Origin: Phycisphaerales bacterium
Lineage (GTDB): Bacteria > Planctomycetota > Phycisphaerae > Phycisphaerales > UBA1924
Direction of reading: 5' to 3'
Assembly (NCBI GenBank): GCA_029213305.1
Contig: JARGPA010000002.1
Span: 1 to 64,000 of the forward strand
Length of the DNA stretch: 64,000 bases
This document shows, one piece after another, positions 27,489 through 36,542 of the stretch. The notes beneath the pieces were generated by a model. It did no database searches. It was not told where the DNA came from and saw only the letters and a list, made by a program, of their open reading frames with translations. Position 1 is the stretch's first letter, and each line of letters opens with the position of its first letter. Position numbers and translations under genes: made by a program.

Positions 27489-27558
27489 TTTGAACTCCTC
27501 GGGTCTCTTTCAATGATGATCCGATTCATTCTATGCGATCTCTCTACTTATTGCAGTA

Positions 27559-27981
27559 TCATTTCGTGTGGTATATCCGATCTGACTCATGGATTGCAAT
27601 GTCATTGGCGCTCATATCTCTTCGAACCATGAGTCCAGAATCATCAAACTCCCAATGCTCGTTCCCATGAGTTCGAAACCATTCATTGCTTTGGTTTCGC
27701 CATTCGTATTCAAATCGAACACTTATCCGATTATCCGTAAAAGCCCAAAGCTCTTTCATTAATCGGTAGTCGAGTTCTTTGGACCATTTGTCTGTGAGAA
27801 AAGCTTCGACTGACTCACGGCCTACAAAGATTTGGTCACGATTGCGCCAATGTGTGTTGAGAGAATATGCCTTTGCAACTTGAGATGGATCTCTTGAGTT
27901 CCACGCATCTTCTGCGGCTTGCACTTTTGCAATCGCAGATTCTCGAGTGAACGGAGGACGAATATCAGTTGGTAACGGCAT
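27559..27981 (-). CDS. DUF1348 family (NTF2-like) protein
   Basis: 140 residues. The whole protein fits the DUF1348/SnoaL-like fold: [10 protein letters not shown] near the N-terminus, [27 protein letters not shown], and [13 protein letters not shown]. These small alpha+beta barrels include enzymes and binding proteins, and DUF1348 members have no settled role. It is the last gene of the leftward run that starts with the AhpD-like gene; the gap to the preceding gene is 89 bases, so co-transcription is likely but not certain. Confidence 0.85.
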   Translation of the reverse strand: MPLPTDIRPPFTRESAIAKVQAAEDAWNSRDPSQVAKAYSLNTHWRNRDQIFVGRESVEAFLTDKWSKELDYRLMKELWAFTDNRISVRFEYEWRNQSNEWFRTHGNEHWEFDDSGLMVRRDMSANDIAIHESDRIYHTK

Positions 27982-28070
27982 AATTATCCTTCGGAAGAAA
28001 CAGATGGAAATGAAATGGGCACGCTCGGGTTTTCACCTGAGCGGCCCAAGGAAGAGGGTTTTTCGACAAG

Positions 28071-28538
28071 TTACGCCGACACGGAACACGCACAAGGTGC
28101 GGCGTAGTCGTTCGAAACCTCATCGACCTGGAGAGATTTGGGATAGAGCCAGGCCATGGTTGCTCCGAATGCGAGATGACGAACCATCGTTATCACTGCG
28201 AATGAAGCACCGAGTTTGTAACCAAATGGTCCAGCACCAAGCAATGGCATCATAAAGAGATAGACTCCAAAGATTGTTTCTGCAGCCATGAATGCAGCGG
28301 CACGAGACCATCGATTTCCGAAAAGAGATGGAGCGATTGCTGCATAAAGAATTCCTAGAAGGATTCCATTTGAATAATGAGCGAGCACTCCGGGGACGAG
28401 CCCTGCATCTTCAAAGAGCTTGGAACCGAGCAGGTTTGGAATGTCCCAGAACTTTCCTGTCAATGCGTATCCGACGAGATCGAATACCACTGTTCCTGCA
28501 ATTCCAGCAGCAGCCGCTTTGATCAGATTAATCTTCAT
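28071..28538 (-). CDS. Small four-helix membrane protein
   Basis: 155 residues with about four membrane helices (roughly 8-28, 50-72, 80-103, 110-130). A conserved-looking [21 protein letters not shown] segment and a charged, non-hydrophobic C-terminus are visible, ending with three Cys/Ala-rich residues. I do not recognise the family. The start overlaps the upstream alpha/beta hydrolase by 11 bases, so the two are probably co-translated and functionally linked. Confidence 0.75.
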   Translation of the reverse strand: MKINLIKAAAAGIAGTVVFDLVGYALTGKFWDIPNLLGSKLFEDAGLVPGVLAHYSNGILLGILYAAIAPSLFGNRWSRAAAFMAAETIFGVYLFMMPLLGAGPFGYKLGASFAVITMVRHLAFGATMAWLYPKSLQVDEVSNDYAAPCACSVSA

Positions 28539-29508
28539 TGTTCAGATCCTTAACAAATGTCCTGATGAGCTGTGCTATCTCATCGCCGTCCTCTTCGAGT
28601 GCGAAGTGACCAGTTTCGAGCAAGTGCAACTGAGCATCAGGAAGATCACGAAGGTAAGGATGAGCGCCTGATTCCGGGAAGATGTAGTCTCCGGTTGCCC
28701 AAGTGATCAACATTGGTGGCTGATAGTCACGGAAATATTTCTGCCAGGTTGGATATAGAGTTACATTTGTGCGATAGTCATAGAACATATCGAGTTGGAC
28801 ATCATCATTTCCTTCACGATCGAGCAACGGTTGTACAACTAACCAGTTGTCAGGAGAGATGACTGCTTCATCTCGAACTCCGGTTAGGTATTGCCACTTT
28901 GTTGCTTCTAATGTGAGTAATCCTCGAAGAGCATCACGATCTTCAACAGATCCCGATTCCCAATACTTCTTGATCGGATTCCAGAAGTCTTGAAGACCTT
29001 CGTCGTACGCGTTTCCGTTCTGGACTATAAATCCTGCGACGCGTTCCGGGTGTTCTGTTGCAATTCGATATCCGACTGGAGCACCATAATCCATGACATA
29101 GAGCACATAATCATCAAACCCTTTGCGTTCGAAAAGCTCATCGACGATGTCAGCAGTGTTCTCAAAGCTGTACTCATAGTCATCTGTACTCGGCGCAGAG
29201 CTCATCCCATATCCAGGATAATCGGGAGCAATAATGTGAAACTCATCTCCAAGATCTTCGATGAGATCTCTGAACATATGAGATGAAGTTGGGAATCCAT
29301 GAAGGAGCACGAGTTGAGGCTGCCCTACTGTCCCTGCTTCACGATAGAAAATTTCGAGTTCATTGATGGTTTCTGTTCCATAACGAACCTTTGACGATTC
29401 GACAGATTCAATGTTTTCCTGTTCGTTTGTTTGAGCGATGGTTGAAACGGAGAGTCCTGCAAGCGCAACGATCGCGCTTGCCACTACGGCTTTGGTGGTA
29501 CTGTTCAT
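28528..29508 (-). CDS. Secreted alpha/beta hydrolase, epoxide hydrolase/haloalkane dehalogenase-like
   Basis: 326 residues with a signal peptide (1-26), unusual for this enzyme class, which is mostly cytoplasmic. The fold shows the [11 protein letters not shown] oxyanion loop (70-80), PDYPGYGMS, and the nucleophile elbow with Asp140 in VMDYGAPVG. An Asp nucleophile rather than Ser is the mark of epoxide hydrolases and haloalkane dehalogenases. The catalytic His is His301 in [11 protein letters not shown]. Substrate unknown. It lies in the TetR-flanked operon after the AhpD-like gene (62 bases) and overlaps the small membrane protein. Confidence 0.9.
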   Translation of the reverse strand: MNSTTKAVVASAIVALAGLSVSTIAQTNEQENIESVESSKVRYGTETINELEIFYREAGTVGQPQLVLLHGFPTSSHMFRDLIEDLGDEFHIIAPDYPGYGMSSAPSTDDYEYSFENTADIVDELFERKGFDDYVLYVMDYGAPVGYRIATEHPERVAGFIVQNGNAYDEGLQDFWNPIKKYWESGSVEDRDALRGLLTLEATKWQYLTGVRDEAVISPDNWLVVQPLLDREGNDDVQLDMFYDYRTNVTLYPTWQKYFRDYQPPMLITWATGDYIFPESGAHPYLRDLPDAQLHLLETGHFALEEDGDEIAQLIRTFVKDLNNED

Positions 29509-29570
29509 TTTAATTTTCCTTTGCGTGTTTTAATGCTCTATCAGAGCGAAGATCTACAACTAAGTGTTGA

Positions 29571-30119
29571 TTACGAAACTGCAGCGCCTGTACGAACGAC
29601 AGGGAAGTCGATCTCGGTTTCTGCGATATGATTGAAGTAGTTTGTGAATGTGTTGATCGCGACAGATGCAACAACTTCAACGATCTCACCTTCTGTCACT
29701 CCTGCACTTCGTGCGGTGCTTAAGTCAGAATCTGAGATACTTCCTCGATTGGAAACGATTGTCTTTGCGAGAGTCAGCAATGCTTGCACTTTTGGATCTG
29801 TTGCTTCTCCAACGAGATTACGAGCGAGTTCGTCCGCTGCGACCCCAGCTCCTTTGCCGATTGCGGTGTGGGCCGATGCACAGTAATCACAGCTGTTTGC
29901 TCCTGCGATGACGAGCGCGAGTTGTTCTTTGACGGCTGGCGAGAGAATCGAATTCCCCATTGCATCCCCGAACGCGAGTGCTGCATTGAGCGCTGCAGGG
30001 GAATGCGCCATCGAAGCATACAGATTTGGAACCATCCCAATCTTGCCTTTGATTGCACTGAGGATCTGAGCTCCATCTTGTGAAGCGGTTTCAACTGTAA
30101 GTGGTTGGATGCGTGTCAT
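29571..30119 (-). CDS. AhpD-like carboxymuconolactone decarboxylase family protein
   Basis: 182 residues from the ATG at 30119, which has AGGAG at seven bases; a reading from 30209 would cross the operator region. The active site is the AhpD-type CxxC with a following His: Cys77, Cys80 and His84 in SCDYCASAH, with Glu65 upstream. Such proteins are thiol peroxidase partners or act in alkylhydroperoxide and small-molecule detoxification. It is the first gene of a leftward operon and is divergent from a TetR gene, with an operator-like palindrome 57 bases upstream of its start. Confidence 0.9.
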   Translation of the reverse strand: MTRIQPLTVETASQDGAQILSAIKGKIGMVPNLYASMAHSPAALNAALAFGDAMGNSILSPAVKEQLALVIAGANSCDYCASAHTAIGKGAGVAADELARNLVGEATDPKVQALLTLAKTIVSNRGSISDSDLSTARSAGVTEGEIVEVVASVAINTFTNYFNHIAETEIDFPVVRTGAAVS

Positions 30120-30175
30120 GTTTATTCTCCTATGACTTGTGTACATGAGAATGGAAATCACTCTCGATACATATA

Positions 30176-30195
30176 CATACTTACCGATCAGTATG
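30176..30195. promoter_or_regulatory. TetR operator-like palindrome, AhpD side
   Basis: CATACTTACCGATCAGTATG is an imperfect 20-base palindrome: perfect outer six bases and several matched inner ones. On the minus strand it lies just downstream of a TTGAAA (30205-30200) that could be the -35 of the AhpD operon, so binding there would block transcription. The central ACCGATCAGT is the style of many TetR-family sites. Confidence 0.6.
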
Positions 30196-30270
30196 ATTAT
30201 TTCAAGCACTTATCATTTTTTTTACAAAAACATCTACACATGCGGCTTTATTTATCATTAAACACGTATA

Positions 30271-30300
30271 TTGATTGATTTTGCACTCTTTATATATACT
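30271..30300 (+). promoter_or_regulatory. Candidate promoter of the TetR gene
   Basis: TTGATT (30271-30276) and TATACT (30295-30300) are 18 bases apart. The expected transcript start (about 30307) is downstream of the first in-frame ATG at 30303, supporting use of the ATG at 30336. Confidence 0.5.
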
Positions 30301-30314
30301 ATATGGTCAGTACA
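30295..30314. promoter_or_regulatory. TetR operator-like site, regulator side
   Basis: TATACTATATGGTCAGTACA shares ATACT at the left and TCAGTA at the right, with the same spacing, with the palindrome at 30176. It overlaps the candidate -10 of the TetR gene, which suggests autorepression. Confidence 0.5.
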
Positions 30315-30335
30315 CACGAAGAAGGCGAGGTCTTT

Positions 30336-30926
30336 ATGCCCCCAAGTAGACGTGACGAGCTCGTCGAAGCAGCTATGAATATCTTCTATCGAAATGGGTT
30401 CCATAATACTGGACTCGATCAGATCCAAAAAGAGAGCGGCATCAGCAAGATGACTCTCTACAACCATTTCAAATCAAAGGACGAACTGATCGTCGCGGCA
30501 TTGCGTCGACGGGATGAGATTTTTCGCAATCAACTGATGAAGTTTGTAGATTCAAGCTCAAAGAATCCAATCGAACGATTGATGGCTGTCTTCGATTATC
30601 ACGAAGACTGGTTCAATCAAGACACATTCCAAGGATGCATGTTCATTAACGCTTCTGCGGAGTTTTGTGATTGCAACTGTCCTTCGCGACGTGTGTCAGC
30701 AGAACATAAGTTGGAAATCGTTCGGTTCCTTCAAGAACTTTGCGAATTAGCTGATCTCAGTCATCCCATAGAACTCTCTGAGCAACTCAACTTACTACTC
30801 GAAGGCGCAATCGTCAATGCACATGTAGTTGGGAATGTTTGTAACAATGAGCATACCCCAAGCGATGCAATCCATCGCGCAATGTCTATGGCAAAGCGTC
30901 TCATCAAAGATGCGCAACCAGTTTGA
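30336..30926 (+). CDS. TetR family transcriptional regulator
   Basis: 196 residues from the ATG at 30336 (GAGG upstream); an ATG at 30303 overlaps the putative operator and promoter and is disfavoured. The N-terminal helix-turn-helix is typical: AAMNIFYRNGFHNTGLDQIQ followed by GISKMTLYNHFKSKDELIVAAL (residues about 13-55). The C-terminal ligand domain contains four Cys in a short stretch (FCDCNCPSR among them), which could sense thiol-reactive or oxidised compounds. Its layout, back to back with the AhpD-like operon and with two matching sites between, points to local repression of both transcripts. Effector unknown. Confidence 0.92.
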   Translation: MPPSRRDELVEAAMNIFYRNGFHNTGLDQIQKESGISKMTLYNHFKSKDELIVAALRRRDEIFRNQLMKFVDSSSKNPIERLMAVFDYHEDWFNQDTFQGCMFINASAEFCDCNCPSRRVSAEHKLEIVRFLQELCELADLSHPIELSEQLNLLLEGAIVNAHVVGNVCNNEHTPSDAIHRAMSMAKRLIKDAQPV

Positions 30927-30939
30927 AACGGATGAGCTT

Positions 30940-32952
30940 CTAATGAGCAGAAGTAACTCGAAGCACTTCTTGGATACTTGTTAACCCGCTTGAAGCTTTG
31001 TTGATCCCATCCTGGCGAAGCGATTTCATACCTCTTTCGAGACACATTCTTCGGAACTCTGAAACATTTGGATTGCGTGCAATGACATCTCTTAGTGAGT
31101 CATCCACTGCGAGCATCTCATAGATACCAACTCGTCCAGAGTATCCAGTGTTTCTACATTTATCGCAACCTTGCGGCATCCACATCTCGTTACTGGGCAA
31201 TCCGTTCATTTCAAGGAACTCAGCCATCTCTTCACTTGGTTTCTCTTGCGCTTTACAGGTTTGGCACAATCGACGAAGCAGTCGTTGAGCAAGCACGCCG
31301 TTTACAGCGGCGCCAACCAAGAACGGTTCAAGTCCGATGTTTACTAATCGGGTAACCGAACTTGGAGCATCATTAGTATGTAAAGTAGAAAGGACCAAGT
31401 GACCCGTCAGTGCCGCCTGCACAGCGGTATGAGCAGTTTCGTGATCACGAATTTCACCAAGCATGATGACATCTGGGTCCTGACGAAGCAGCGCTTTGAG
31501 TGCTTTGGCAAAGGTCATGTCAATCTTTGCGTGAGTTTGGGTCTGGGTGATTCCATCGAGATGGTATTCGATCGGATCTTCTACCGTTGAGACATTGAGC
31601 TTTGCTTTATCGATCTGACGAAGTGAAGAATAAAGAGTCGTCGTTTTACCAGAACCAGTTGGACCTGTTACGAGCACGATCCCATGAGGTTGGTTGATCT
31701 GACCCTTCCAGATATCGAGTGTGTGTTCATCAAATCCGAGATCTTCAAGCTTTACATTAATCGATTTGGTATCCAAGATACGCATTACGATTTTTTCGCC
31801 GTACCCTGTCGGCAATGATGACACACGAAGATCGAGCTTGCGCCCACCAACAACACATCGGATTCGGCCGTCCTGTGGGACTCGGCGTTCAGAGATATCA
31901 AGATCTGCCATGATCTTGAGTCTAGAAGTAATCGCAGCGGACATCTGAGGAGGCGGGTTCATCGACTCAAACAGAATCCCGTCGATACGAAGGCGAACTT
32001 TAATCTTCTTCTCACCTGGTTCGATATGGATATCTGATGCGCCTTCTTTTACTGCGTTCTGGATGATGTAGTTCACATATCGAATAACGGGAGATTCACC
32101 TGCTTGGGATTCAAGATCCACAGCTTCGGCGCTTTGTGTAGTTGTTACTTCAACATCTGATTCTTCAACATCTGCTAAAATCTCAGTGAGATCCATATCC
32201 CCGACTGCTTCGCCGCCGACGAGCTCGAGCGCTGCGCGAACATCCATCGGAGTTACAAGCATTACTTTGATACTCGACACATGCAAACGAGATCGGATCT
32301 CGTCAATCGTAAAGACATCACTTGGGTTAATCGACCCAACAACAACACGAGACCCCTCTGTACGCAACGGGAGCACGAGGTTGGCCATACAGAAATCTAA
32401 TCCGAGGCGCTGGAGCAACTTTCCATCAAATCCACCGTCGAGACCTTTTTCGAAATCGACTCGTTCGAATCCGAGTCCACTATGCATTGCAACAACTCGT
32501 TGAATTGCTTCTTCGTCTGCACCTTGCTCGAAGAGTACATCAATCATTCCCTTCCCGGGGGATTGTTTGATTACTTGTTCAACAACTGTCAGTTGTTCGC
32601 GTGTGATTGCTTCATGTTCGATCAGTAACTCTGAGAGTTCGTTTGAAAGATCCTCGCTCAAATCACCCTCAGGGCGATAAACATCGAGCATTGCATTGCC
32701 TACCCCGGGTTCTGAGTCTCGGGCTCTCTTCTGTAGGACGGCCGGATCTTCATCAACACTTCCAGAACCATCTTCTCCGTATCGAATCTGACTCGATGGC
32801 ATGGGAGGTAATGGACTAAATGACCCTGGGCGTTGATCAAGCGAGTGTTTATCAGGACGAACTGGCGCCTTGCGTTTACGCACGGATCGCTTGGACTCAT
32901 CTGAATCTGAGTCAACCCCGAGCTCATTTAGAATGTCATCGATATTTGACAT
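30940..32952 (-). CDS. GspE/PilB-type secretion or pilus assembly ATPase
   Basis: 670 residues, long for the family because of a 90-residue charged N-terminus. An MshEN-like N-terminal domain (about 100-245) precedes the ATPase domain. Walker A GPTGSGKT is at 430-437, the Asp box near 455-500 includes DPDVIMLGEIRD, the His box reads LSTLHTND, and a zinc site is formed by CxxC pairs at Cys563/566 and Cys596/599. It powers assembly of pilin or pseudopilin fibres from the cytoplasmic side. Last gene of the pilMNOP-like operon, 17 bases after the preceding gene; convergent with the TetR gene at 13 bases, with no terminator between. Confidence 0.95.
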   Translation of the reverse strand: MSNIDDILNELGVDSDSDESKRSVRKRKAPVRPDKHSLDQRPGSFSPLPPMPSSQIRYGEDGSGSVDEDPAVLQKRARDSEPGVGNAMLDVYRPEGDLSEDLSNELSELLIEHEAITREQLTVVEQVIKQSPGKGMIDVLFEQGADEEAIQRVVAMHSGLGFERVDFEKGLDGGFDGKLLQRLGLDFCMANLVLPLRTEGSRVVVGSINPSDVFTIDEIRSRLHVSSIKVMLVTPMDVRAALELVGGEAVGDMDLTEILADVEESDVEVTTTQSAEAVDLESQAGESPVIRYVNYIIQNAVKEGASDIHIEPGEKKIKVRLRIDGILFESMNPPPQMSAAITSRLKIMADLDISERRVPQDGRIRCVVGGRKLDLRVSSLPTGYGEKIVMRILDTKSINVKLEDLGFDEHTLDIWKGQINQPHGIVLVTGPTGSGKTTTLYSSLRQIDKAKLNVSTVEDPIEYHLDGITQTQTHAKIDMTFAKALKALLRQDPDVIMLGEIRDHETAHTAVQAALTGHLVLSTLHTNDAPSSVTRLVNIGLEPFLVGAAVNGVLAQRLLRRLCQTCKAQEKPSEEMAEFLEMNGLPSNEMWMPQGCDKCRNTGYSGRVGIYEMLAVDDSLRDVIARNPNVSEFRRMCLERGMKSLRQDGINKASSGLTSIQEVLRVTSAH

Positions 32953-32969
32953 TAAGTCCCTGTCTACTC

Positions 32970-33710
32970 TTAGTTAAGTTGAACCGTATCTTCCCCAATA
33001 GCGAGTTCAAATCGCATTCCATCAGCCTCGATGATCACAGAGCGACCCGTGATTACTTCAACTGTGAACACATCCCCCAGTACCATCCCCACACGAACTG
33101 CTTGTCCCGAAATACGCGCAGCAGGATTAGACCCGCCGATGATCCCTTGAAGTTTGTATCGTCTTGCATCGCTGATCACCATTTCACGGCGTTCTTCGCG
33201 TTCGATCTCAAGTTCGCGTTGACGTCTGATCTCTGCACGCTCGGCTTCTGACATCCCTGGATCTACAGGTTCAACTTCAACAGGCATTGAACTCGGGCGT
33301 GAGAACGGGTTTTCCGCAAATGAATGCTTGTCAGAGAGCTGGACTGAGAGAGTGCTCTCATCGAGATCCTTCATTACTGAGTTAAATCTTTTGGAGAACT
33401 CAACATTGCTCGTTTCTGAGGCATAGTTAATCGAAACAATGTTCTCATCGAGTCCCGCCTTCATTCCAATGTAACGCATGCCATAGATTGCGCCGCCACC
33501 GATCGCGACAACACATGCTGCGATAACCAGTTGAGTATTCACTTTCGAATCTGGTGTAGATGACGAAATTGCTGAAGTGGGCGCTTGTTTGAGTGATGGG
33601 ATACCAGTCGAATCTGCTTCGGCCATATTCAAGAAAATATTGCTTGAGGCTTCGCTCTGATTTGCTCCATCAATGCTATTGGGTGTGTTTCCGTCTCCAA
33701 ACTGACTCAT
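32970..33710 (-). CDS. PilP/GspC-like inner membrane protein
   Basis: 246 residues. One membrane helix (about 63-82), a charged coiled region (about 130-170), then a C-terminal beta domain with the pattern YKLQGIIGGSNPAARISGQ and VGMVLGDVFTVEVITG, the style of PilP/GspC homology regions that contact the secretin. The start overlaps the pilO-like stop by four bases. Assignment rests on position and domain plan; sequence support is modest. Confidence 0.75.
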   Translation of the reverse strand: MSQFGDGNTPNSIDGANQSEASSNIFLNMAEADSTGIPSLKQAPTSAISSSTPDSKVNTQLVIAACVVAIGGGAIYGMRYIGMKAGLDENIVSINYASETSNVEFSKRFNSVMKDLDESTLSVQLSDKHSFAENPFSRPSSMPVEVEPVDPGMSEAERAEIRRQRELEIEREERREMVISDARRYKLQGIIGGSNPAARISGQAVRVGMVLGDVFTVEVITGRSVIIEADGMRFELAIGEDTVQLN

Positions 33711-34252
33711 GGTGACACTCCTTCATCTACTTGGAAGTAAATACTCAAGGTAAACTCAGCAGAGAGCTCAATACCTTCAGTGCTCGAATCCTTGAGTGTC
33801 ATATCTACGATCCGAGTGATTCTTGGGAGTTGCTCGATCGCGAGTAAGAAATCGTAAAACCCTTCAAATGATCCATCTGTGCTCATCACCAAGGGTTGCT
33901 CTCGGAACCGAGCGGCGGCGACCGGCTTTGAGCTTTTTAGAGTCGGCGGGGACAAACCCGCGTCAACCGCGAGCGACGATACCTGTCGAACAACGAGATC
34001 AATCTCTTTGTTCGAAGGGAGCAGCGCTTCCATTTCATCAATGCGAGTCTTGATTGATTCGTTTGCAGCCATGAGATCTTCGTTACGGCTCGTTTCGAGA
34101 CGCAAAGAATCGAGCATCTCACGCTTGTGTACGATCTCGCTTTTTGCTTGATCAATGTTCGCGCTTTGAGGTTTGAAAATAACAAAGTAGCTCACAATCG
34201 GCACCATGAGCACGGCTAAAAACAGGATGAGTTCTCGTGTTCCAAATCGCAT
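33707..34252 (-). CDS. PilO-like type IV pilus/type II secretion protein
   Basis: 181 residues. N-terminal membrane helix (about 8-27), a coiled coil (about 35-80) and a C-terminal ferredoxin-like domain with FEGFYDFLLAIEQLPRI, the hallmark segment of PilO/GspM proteins. PilO pairs with PilN in the periplasm to align the platform. Overlaps the PilP-like gene by four bases. Confidence 0.85.
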   Translation of the reverse strand: MRFGTRELILFLAVLMVPIVSYFVIFKPQSANIDQAKSEIVHKREMLDSLRLETSRNEDLMAANESIKTRIDEMEALLPSNKEIDLVVRQVSSLAVDAGLSPPTLKSSKPVAAARFREQPLVMSTDGSFEGFYDFLLAIEQLPRITRIVDMTLKDSSTEGIELSAEFTLSIYFQVDEGVSP

Positions 34253-34272
34253 GAGTACGATCTCCCTTGTGT

Positions 34273-35064
34273 TTATTCCGAATCGGTGTCCGAACCTGCG
34301 ATACCAAAGTCAACATTTCCGATTTCAATCTTCTCAGTTCCATCAACCAAACTTGCATCTGCTTGATGGAGCAATGACATCGTGACTTTAAACTTTCGGT
34401 ATTGCTCTTTGTCGATCGTTGTCTGATTAATGAACTGCAACTCAACATCTCCGAACAATGGTGAGTTCTTGATCGCAGACAAGAAATCCGCAACATTGTC
34501 GTTTTCTTGAGCGATACCTTCTGCGGAGAGAGAGAACTTGAACTTCGGAGGCAATACCTTCGGTGGTTCCTTATCCCCAGCTGCATCCTTCCCATTCCCC
34601 ACACTTTTCCCTTTAAGTGTGCGTGTCTTTGCAGCTTTCGCTTTTGGATCTGGTTCAGGTGCGACAACTTTTACTCGTTCGCCTTCAAGATTTACAACAG
34701 TAAGAGTGAGACCCTTTGGGATAGAGCGGACGATTTCGCCGAGCAATACTGAACGCGGGACTCGATCTTTGAGTGCAGTAACCACTTCAGCTCTTTCGAG
34801 GAGTTCGACGCGTTGTTTTTCAAGTCCTTCGAGTTGTGAAATTTTGCTTGCTTCTTCTTCGAAAGCCGCCGCAACAACTTTTTGTTCTTCGTGAACTCGA
34901 CTCCATCTTTGATGGTTCACAACAAAGGCACCGATTACTCCTGCGAGCACGAGAGAGAACAGGAAGAGCGCCATGATGTTTGCTCGCACCTGGCTTTTCC
35001 CTTTCACGTACTCCTGAGGCAAGAAGCTCCCGCCTTGGGTTGGATTTTCATTGGGTTGACTCAT
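34273..35064 (-). CDS. PilN-like protein
   Basis: 263 residues: a short cytoplasmic N-terminus with QEYVKGKSQVRAN, the conserved PilM-binding type segment, one membrane helix (about 30-50), a coiled coil (about 55-95), then the PilN/GspL-like periplasmic domain (LLGEIVRSIPKGLTLTVVNLEG). An alanine/lysine-rich insert (about 140-170) interrupts the domain. Lies between the pilM and pilO genes, the standard order. Confidence 0.85.
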   Translation of the reverse strand: MSQPNENPTQGGSFLPQEYVKGKSQVRANIMALFLFSLVLAGVIGAFVVNHQRWSRVHEEQKVVAAAFEEEASKISQLEGLEKQRVELLERAEVVTALKDRVPRSVLLGEIVRSIPKGLTLTVVNLEGERVKVVAPEPDPKAKAAKTRTLKGKSVGNGKDAAGDKEPPKVLPPKFKFSLSAEGIAQENDNVADFLSAIKNSPLFGDVELQFINQTTIDKEQYRKFKVTMSLLHQADASLVDGTEKIEIGNVDFGIAGSDTDSE

Positions 35065-35100
35065 TCGTTCGCCTCCAAATCGATTCGATTCGATGTGTGC

Positions 35101-36351
35101 TTATAAATCCATCGGGCTCAGTGCGCCACCTACGACTGTTGCCCAACCTGGTTGTGGTGTATGAAGATCGATCCCACTCGTAGGAACTCGTCCGGTTCTT
35201 GCGAGACACGCTAATGGATCGAGGACTTGTGCTTCTAGATTGAGTGCACGCGCGAGATGTGAACACAACGACTGATGCTTTGCTTGTCCGCCCAAGAAAA
35301 TGAGCCGCTCGACACGCATCGCAGGAAACAGAGCATTGTGATATCGCAAACACATTGAAACTTCGTCTGTGATAATCTCAAGAGTCTCACTCAAATCAAT
35401 CTCAGGTCCTCGCGAGAAACCGGAACCTGATTGAAAACTTGGTGTTTCTGCTGTTTCATCTGAAGATTCAGCAGGGGGCGGCATCCCAGGTAATCCGCTA
35501 GATACTTCGGCGCTTGCAACCGCCTTAGCGGGGATCAATGTCTCAAGACCTTCACGCATCTGTCGAGCTTCGAACATTGTGCAACGAAGCTGATGGCAAA
35601 TTGATTCATCGAGATGACGAGCACCAATCTCGATAGTTCGAGCAAAGACCATCTCAATCCCATGGACAATCATTGCTTTGATTGAACCAGTCCCCAGATC
35701 AAGAATCAGAGTTGGTTTGATTGTTGATGCTGATCCGTTTGTTGTATCGCGCAACTGGACTGCTCGCGCCATTGCATCGAACTCGGTATGAATCCCGACG
35801 GGTTCGAGCTTTGCTGCTTTGAGCGAACCCATGATCCGGCCCACAAACTCGCGAGAGGCTGCGAAACAGATCACTTCGATCTTCCCAGAAGTTTTCGCGC
35901 CTTTGACAACACGACAACGAACAAGCAACTCTGCAGGAGCGCACCCAAGCTGAGTGCTCAACTGGGCACCTGCGATTTGTTCAATCGGAACCCCTTCGGT
36001 TGGAATGATCTGAAGATGTTTACAGATCATTTGTCCACTAGGGATTAAGCTTGTTGCTCGTGCAGCATTCATCTTCTCGCCTTTGAGAAACTTTGGAAGC
36101 GCATCCATCTGGAAGAGCATTCGTTTTGCAGGCGAATCAAGTAAATCATCAGGCGTAGGTAAAAACGCCGCGGAGGTGATCGAGCTTGGATTTGAGCCGC
36201 TCAGTTGGAGCGCTTTGATACCCGAGACACCGAACTCAATCGCGAGAGGGATCGCCCCAGGGCGCATTGAACCCACTGTAGATAAAGATGATCCCAGTTT
36301 ACCTTTGCTCAACTTGGCTCCGAGCTTTCCAAAACCTTGCTTCTGCTTCAT
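35101..36351 (-). CDS. PilM-like actin-fold protein
   Basis: 416 residues from the ATG at 36351 (AAAGGGA upstream); a start at 36456 would add 35 residues unlike the family. PilM is a cytoplasmic actin-like ATPase that recruits PilN. The ATP-binding folds show as AIEFGVSGIKALQLSG, LILDLGTGSIKAMIV, GARHLDESICHQL and the C-terminal LIFLGGQAKHQSLCSHLARAL. A Pro/Ser/Glu-rich insert (about 270-310) is not typical. First gene of the operon; 191 bases separate it from the upstream futalosine hydrolase, and the promoter should lie there. Confidence 0.87.
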   Translation of the reverse strand: MKQKQGFGKLGAKLSKGKLGSSLSTVGSMRPGAIPLAIEFGVSGIKALQLSGSNPSSITSAAFLPTPDDLLDSPAKRMLFQMDALPKFLKGEKMNAARATSLIPSGQMICKHLQIIPTEGVPIEQIAGAQLSTQLGCAPAELLVRCRVVKGAKTSGKIEVICFAASREFVGRIMGSLKAAKLEPVGIHTEFDAMARAVQLRDTTNGSASTIKPTLILDLGTGSIKAMIVHGIEMVFARTIEIGARHLDESICHQLRCTMFEARQMREGLETLIPAKAVASAEVSSGLPGMPPPAESSDETAETPSFQSGSGFSRGPEIDLSETLEIITDEVSMCLRYHNALFPAMRVERLIFLGGQAKHQSLCSHLARALNLEAQVLDPLACLARTGRVPTSGIDLHTPQPGWATVVGGALSPMDL

Positions 36352-36542
36352 ACCTCGAATCCCTTTCCACCCGGCGTCGGTGAGAGCATTTCCGAGCCAG
36401 CAAACGCTGCACACGAAAATCGCCCTTCGAAAGGGAGATCGACCAATCCACATCATCAGTTCAGCTTGCTCTCAACACACTCGAATCCAGACTAGATCCC
36501 AGCAGAACGGATCGCCCCAATCGGCACACCCGGTTCAAGTTC

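Noticed and set aside
27982-28070. Short hairpin GCTCGGG / CCTGAGC upstream of the DUF1348 gene (28023-28042)
   Set aside because: Only seven pairs with one wobble and no T run; not strong enough to call a terminator.
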